From positions 10,645,751 to 10,709,750 of the forward strand of contig NC_049994.1 in assembly GCF_000003815.2 (NCBI RefSeq): DNA of 64,000 bases. The letters are read 5' to 3'. Under the pieces are notes generated by a model that ran no database searches, was not told the DNA's origin, and was given only the letters and a program-made list of their open reading frames with translations. Shown here piece after piece: positions 60,410 through 64,000 of this stretch (its first letter is position 1; every line of letters begins with the position of its first letter). This stretch comes from Branchiostoma floridae (lineage: Eukaryota > Chordata > Leptocardii > Amphioxiformes > Branchiostomatidae). The position numbers were made by a program, and so were the translations under genes.

Positions 60410-60618
60410 ACGCTAGTTCACCTTTATCCGTAGGGTAACCTTTATCCGTTCTAAAGAACGATGTATTTAGGGGTATCAAGTCAACAGATGGTGGTTTGAA
60501 ACTGCAATATTTTGAAAATAGCACAATTTGAAACTACCGTCCATCGACTTGATATCCCTCGATACCCTAGCAGCACAACGGATATAGGTTACCCCGCGGA
60601 AAAAGGTGAACAAACGTT
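60410..60618. mobile_element. 209-bp foldback MITE, copy 2
   Basis: Same family as 18321-18518. Ends share GTTCACCTTTWTCCG and GGGTAACCTWTATCCGTT; the interior has opposed GGTTTGAAACT and a GACTTGATATCCCT block pairing with AGGGGTATCAAGTC. TA borders the left end; on the right, TA lies one base beyond. It sits only about 80 bases from the 3' tail of the CR1 element. No coding capacity. Confidence 0.85.
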
Positions 60619-60768
60619 TATAGTAGAGTAGAGTTTTTGGTCTGTACGGCCGACGAAGTTCAACCAAGGAGCTTAATTTCATGAACCAAAGCCCTACATA
60701 CCTTGAGGATACCTTGAGGATACTTCGTTGTAGTAAGGCTCCCGCCTGTTGGCACAACCTCTAGATCT

Positions 60769-62673
60769 TCATTCCTTGTATCTCTTATGCTCCCAGAACT
60801 TGTCCAGCATTGTTTTAAAAGCGTTCACACTGTTTGCTGTTACCACTTCCTCGGGCAAAGAATTCCACAATCGAACTGTCCTTGTGGAGAACGACTGGCG
60901 TCGCACATTAGATCTGGCTAGTGGCACTTTAATCTTGAAGCAGTGACCCCTTGTTTTGTCGAGGTTTGCTAGCTCAAAGAAGCTCTCGGGATCGATTCGC
61001 TCTTTTTTGGTCATGATCTTATAGAGCTGAATCATATCGCCCCTTTCCCTTCTGTACTTGAGAGTTGGTAGTTTTAACTTTCTGAGTCTGGAACTATACG
61101 GCATCCCTTTCAGCGAGGGAACCAGTCTTGTTGCCCTATGCTGGACTCTCTCTATGATCTTTTGGTCAGTACTAAAATGGGGACCCCAGACCACATTTGC
61201 ATATTCCAGGTGTGGCCTGACCATACATTTATACAAAATGGGTACTGAACTTTCATCTAAATTGGTAAACGCTCTTTTCACTAGCCCTAAAACCTGGTTA
61301 CCCTTCAGAGCTGCTGCTGCAGTATTAACATGAAACTTAAGCTGATCATCCACTGCCAAACCTAGATCTTTCTCAACTCTAGTTTGCTCTAGCTCATGAC
61401 CACCTAGTGTGTACTTAGCCCTCTGGTTCTTACTTCCAAGATGTAAAATCTTACACTTGCCAGCGTTAAAGGGTAACTGCCAGATTTCTGACCAGTGCTC
61501 CACCGCACATAAGTCACGCTGTAAAGCCACCTGGTCAGCATGTGAACAGATGGGTCGGTAAATTTTACTATCATCTGCAAAGATCTTAACTGTGCTTGTT
61601 ATCACATCGGGTAAGTCATTTATATAGACAACAAATAGAGTCGGCCCAAGTACACTACCCTGCGGAATGCCACTTGTAACCTCACACCAAGGAGACTGTG
61701 AACCATTTATCACAACCCTCTGTCTTCTTTGGTGTAAGAAGTCTCGCATCCATGTAAGAAGTGTACCATCAATTCCATATGCTTTAAGCTTCACTAATAA
61801 CCTCTGGTGGGGCACAGAATCAAAGGCCTTCTTAAAGTCCAAATATACAGAGTCGACTGATTCACCCCTCTCCAGGCTTAGGGACCAATCATTCATGACA
61901 TTTAATAGTTGTGTTGTACATGATCTTTTAGGGACGAAACCGTGCTGTGAGTCAGTGAAAAGATTGTTAACCATAAAATGATCCACCAAAATGTCTCGAA
62001 TGATTGATTCCAACACCTTCCCAACCACGGACGTCAAACTGACTGGCCTGTAGTTACCAGGCTCAGTCCTGCTGCCCTTCTTGTGTATGGGTGTTACATG
62101 TGCCTCTTTCCAATTGCTAGGTAGTTTCCCAACACTTAGTGATTTATTGAATATTTGTGTAAGCGGGTAAGCTAACTGGTCAGCTAGTTCCTTCAAAAGA
62201 CTTGGGTGCAAATCATCTGGACCCGCCGACTTGGCAGGGTTTAAGTTGGCAAGTTTATCCCTAACTATTTCTTGACTGGTCATAATCCTGTCAAGGGTTT
62301 GAACTCCTGGTTTGGTACTCATACTGGGAATATTGGCCATGTCCTCATTAGTGAACACACTGGCAAAGTATTTATTTAACACATCTGCTTTGTCGTAGTC
62401 TGACTCTGCTATATTGCCATCAGGCTGAACAAGACTAGCTATCTTGGGTCTGGTACTCATACGAGATTTTGCATACCGCCAGAACACTTTGGGATTACTT
62501 TTCAAATCCTTAACTAGCTTTCGTTCGTACGAACTACATAGTTGTCTTGTCAAAGACCTCAAATAGTTCCTTGCCTTAGCATACCTCACGTAGTCATAAA
62601 CTTTACCAGACTTTGCCCACTTAGACCATGCCCTACTTTTTTTCTTTCTAGCCCTCATTGCCTGTCTATTCAT
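60769..62673 (-). CDS. non-LTR retrotransposon reverse transcriptase (CR1/L2 type)
   Basis: A 634-codon frame encoding the RNA-directed DNA polymerase half of the LINE polyprotein, which would perform target-primed reverse transcription in the nucleus. Landmarks: a basic linker with KKKSRAW (residues 10-16), RPVSLTS (209-215), the catalytic LDFKKAFD block (278-285), GIPQGSVLGP (335-344), the active-site FADD (365-368), and the typical C-terminal PHLEYANVVW and RLWNSLPEEV segments. No stop interrupts it. The listed start is only the first ATG after the inserted DNA element; in the intact element the frame continues from the endonuclease at 63574. Plus-strand frames opposite it are shadows. Confidence 0.95.
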   Translation of the reverse strand: MNRQAMRARKKKSRAWSKWAKSGKVYDYVRYAKARNYLRSLTRQLCSSYERKLVKDLKSNPKVFWRYAKSRMSTRPKIASLVQPDGNIAESDYDKADVLNKYFASVFTNEDMANIPSMSTKPGVQTLDRIMTSQEIVRDKLANLNPAKSAGPDDLHPSLLKELADQLAYPLTQIFNKSLSVGKLPSNWKEAHVTPIHKKGSRTEPGNYRPVSLTSVVGKVLESIIRDILVDHFMVNNLFTDSQHGFVPKRSCTTQLLNVMNDWSLSLERGESVDSVYLDFKKAFDSVPHQRLLVKLKAYGIDGTLLTWMRDFLHQRRQRVVINGSQSPWCEVTSGIPQGSVLGPTLFVVYINDLPDVITSTVKIFADDSKIYRPICSHADQVALQRDLCAVEHWSEIWQLPFNAGKCKILHLGSKNQRAKYTLGGHELEQTRVEKDLGLAVDDQLKFHVNTAAAALKGNQVLGLVKRAFTNLDESSVPILYKCMVRPHLEYANVVWGPHFSTDQKIIERVQHRATRLVPSLKGMPYSSRLRKLKLPTLKYRRERGDMIQLYKIMTKKERIDPESFFELANLDKTRGHCFKIKVPLARSNVRRQSFSTRTVRLWNSLPEEVVTANSVNAFKTMLDKFWEHKRYKE

Positions 62674-62676
62674 GTA

Positions 62677-63571
62677 ACATCTATTATCATAATACCGGTA
62701 CGTTTACGACGATTTCTCTAGCCATACTGATTTGACAAATTGTCAACGCATCATTTTCTCCAGTTACATGTTGCTGTTATAGGTTACCCTTGCCACTTCT
62801 TCTGTGTAACTTTTCTGCCACTCTTGTCCTGCTAAAAGCGTAATATTGTAATTGTAACACGCCGCGGAATTACACGGCGAACGGGCGCGTGGTTGGGAGG
62901 GGGTACAAAATACCGGTAGGAAGAAACACGGCACAATTAACTGCCGCTATGTACATTTATACATCCTCTGATGTTCCTTCCTTTTCTGTCAGTAAATGCA
63001 TAAAACATAAACCTGCATGAGCATACAAAATGTCATGAGAAAACGGACGTATACTGTCAAGAATTTTCATTTAACTTCTGTCCGTCACAACCGCTATGAC
63101 GTAACACTTCAATGCTAGCGTAGATATAAAAATGGCGGGAAAATGGCTGCGTACGTTCAATTTTGCCCATTCAGTCGTAGATCCGGGCTATTATGCAACG
63201 GTTCTTCACACTTTTACATGAGTTGTAGGTCACCAACAGAAATTCAAGATTGTTGTTGAATCATGTTCGTCTTGTGCCGTGAGCATGTGTAATTATGATC
63301 TATATAAATTTGGCAATGAATGTGACAGTGTGTTCGTCCCACGACGAGCTGTCTACCCCGAAATTTAAAAAAAAGTATACTGAAAACTTTTGGCCTTGTT
63401 GTCTTCGAATGCATTGTTATCGATGCTTTGTAAATGGTGTATTGGACACCTAGATGTCTGAAGTGTGCACAGCTCAGAAATAACTATTGTTGCATGTGTA
63501 GATCTCTTTAAGTTCCAGTATTTTTAATCTACCGGTATAAGTCTTACTACCGGTATTATGCCAATGCATGT
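62677..63571. mobile_element. 895-bp TA-flanked DNA element nested in the LINE
   Basis: Inverted ends match at about 20 of 24 positions (ACAT..ATT..CATAATACCGGTA). TA duplications lie at 62675-62676 and 63572-63573. The palindrome TACCGGTA occurs four times: 62693, 62911, 63530 and 63548. No transposase is visible, so the element is non-autonomous, compatible with Tc1/mariner-type mobilisation. Internally a TGACGTAA site (near 63098), TATAAAAA (63125-63132) and an abutting ATGGCGGGAAAA (YY1/E2F-like) look like a compact plus-strand promoter. Insertion falls at the junction of the endonuclease and reverse transcriptase domains. Confidence 0.85.
63125..63146 (+). promoter_or_regulatory. TATA plus ATGGCGG motif inside the nested element
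   Basis: TATAAAAA runs directly into ATGGCGGGAAAA, combining a TATA box with a YY1-type ATGGCGG and, on the other strand, TTTTCCCGCC of E2F type. A CRE-like TGACGTAA lies about 27 bases upstream. The small frame starting at the ATG has 29 codons. It suggests the element carries or captured a promoter. Confidence 0.4.
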
Positions 63572-64000
63572 TACAGCTTGTTTGGTTTCTGTTTGGGTTT
63601 CGTCAAAGGTATGCAGTCATCTACAACCTTCTCAACGATACCACAGAACTGAGACCATGCTCCTGTCACATCCAGATCCCCCAGCATTTCGTCCCAATCT
63701 ACTTTGCTGAGGTCCTCCTTAGCCTTCCCATAGTTGCCTTTCCCAAAGTTTCGTCTTGGCAAAGACTCTGTGGTTTTGTCCAACACACAGTCTATGGAAA
63801 AAGTTAAGCAGCAATGATCCCCTCTCCCCAGCCCGGGTGCATACTGAAGATTACCTATAGTCATGACTTCATTTGTAATTACCAGGTCTAAGACTGAAGG
63901 TTGCTGGTTTAGCCTGTGTCTGGTGGGTTCCATGACATGTTGTGTGAGGAAGTTGTCATTCAGACAATCCAGTAACAACTGACCATGGTGACCTGTACCC
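63571..64000 (-). CDS. non-LTR retrotransposon endonuclease, C-terminal part
   Basis: Minus-strand frame open from the window edge to a TAA at 63571-63573. It encodes the C-terminal part of the LINE endonuclease (exonuclease-endonuclease-phosphatase fold) that nicks target DNA. Visible features are SVLDLVIT, then a GLGRGDH segment corresponding to the family's conserved SDH catalytic motif (S replaced by G), followed by a linker with DWDEML and a lysine-rich end. The stop codon is made of the TA target duplication plus the first base of the inserted DNA element, so truncation is secondary. The N-terminal catalytic residues lie beyond the window. It continues in frame with the reverse transcriptase once the insertion is disregarded. 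Confidence 0.85.
   Translation of the reverse strand, partial: GTGHHGQLLLDCLNDNFLTQHVMEPTRHRLNQQPSVLDLVITNEVMTIGNLQYAPGLGRGDHCCLTFSIDCVLDKTTESLPRRNFGKGNYGKAKEDLSKVDWDEMLGDLDVTGAWSQFCGIVEKVVDDCIPLTKPKQKPNKL

Larger units (their letters stand above)
60698..64000 (-). mobile_element. CR1/L2-type non-LTR retrotransposon, 5' end beyond window
   Basis: Minus-strand element with an apurinic-like endonuclease followed by a reverse transcriptase, the known order for CR1/L2/Jockey-type LINEs. The 3' untranslated region is short (about 70 bases) and ends in two copies of an 11-base repeat (CCTTGAGGATA on the plus strand, 60701-60722), the short 3' microsatellite expected for this clade. Apart from the DNA element at 62677-63571 no frameshift or stop was seen, so the copy appears young. 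The 5' end and any target duplication lie outside the window. Confidence 0.9.

Noticed and set aside
61058-61981. Plus-strand frames of 91 and 104 codons
   Set aside because: They are antisense to the intact reverse transcriptase frame.

Overview
The window looks like a piece of a large animal genome, most likely a cephalochordate (amphioxus, Branchiostoma). This is inference from the texture of the sequence, not a database match. It is AT-rich with CpG-rich islands, it is full of short non-autonomous DNA transposons, minisatellites and microsatellites, and it ends in a CR1/L2-type non-LTR retrotransposon. No bacterial-style operon and no recognisable multi-exon host gene can be read. Most of the 64 kb is probably intergenic or intronic. 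Two assembly gaps are present (16251-16534 and 59236-59335).

The only confident protein-coding sequence lies on the minus strand at the right end. It is the reverse transcriptase half (60769-62673, 634 codons, uninterrupted) and the C-terminal endonuclease part (63571 to the window edge) of one CR1-type element. The halves are separated by an 895-bp DNA element (62677-63571) with about 24-bp inverted ends and a TA duplication. Removing it with one TA rejoins the two frames exactly.

Layout. 1-9 kb: mostly unannotated DNA with promoter-like patches and a LINE tail. 9-16.5 kb: a foldback element, an 82-92-bp minisatellite, several miniature transposons and three RFX-type X-box motifs. 16.5-21.3 kb: a transposon end beside a gap, a CRE/CCAAT patch, a 198-bp foldback, a (TA)n run, a roughly 182-bp satellite of seven units, and a compact E2F/CCAAT/CRE module. 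22-40 kb: largely non-coding, with hAT-like, Harbinger-like and 9-bp-TSD miniature elements and GC-rich candidate regulatory blocks. 40-50 kb: unusually rich in local direct duplications of 100-300 bp. 50-60 kb: a perfect three-unit X-box array, a 322-bp palindrome with a hammerhead-like core, a 1.04-kb TA-flanked element, and a duplicated block beside one possible exon. 60-64 kb: a second copy of the 198-bp foldback family and the nested retrotransposon.

The main themes are transposon nesting, a wide assortment of foldback elements with readable target duplications, and repeated RFX X-box motifs (nine strong matches at seven places). No interacting set of host genes can be described from this window.
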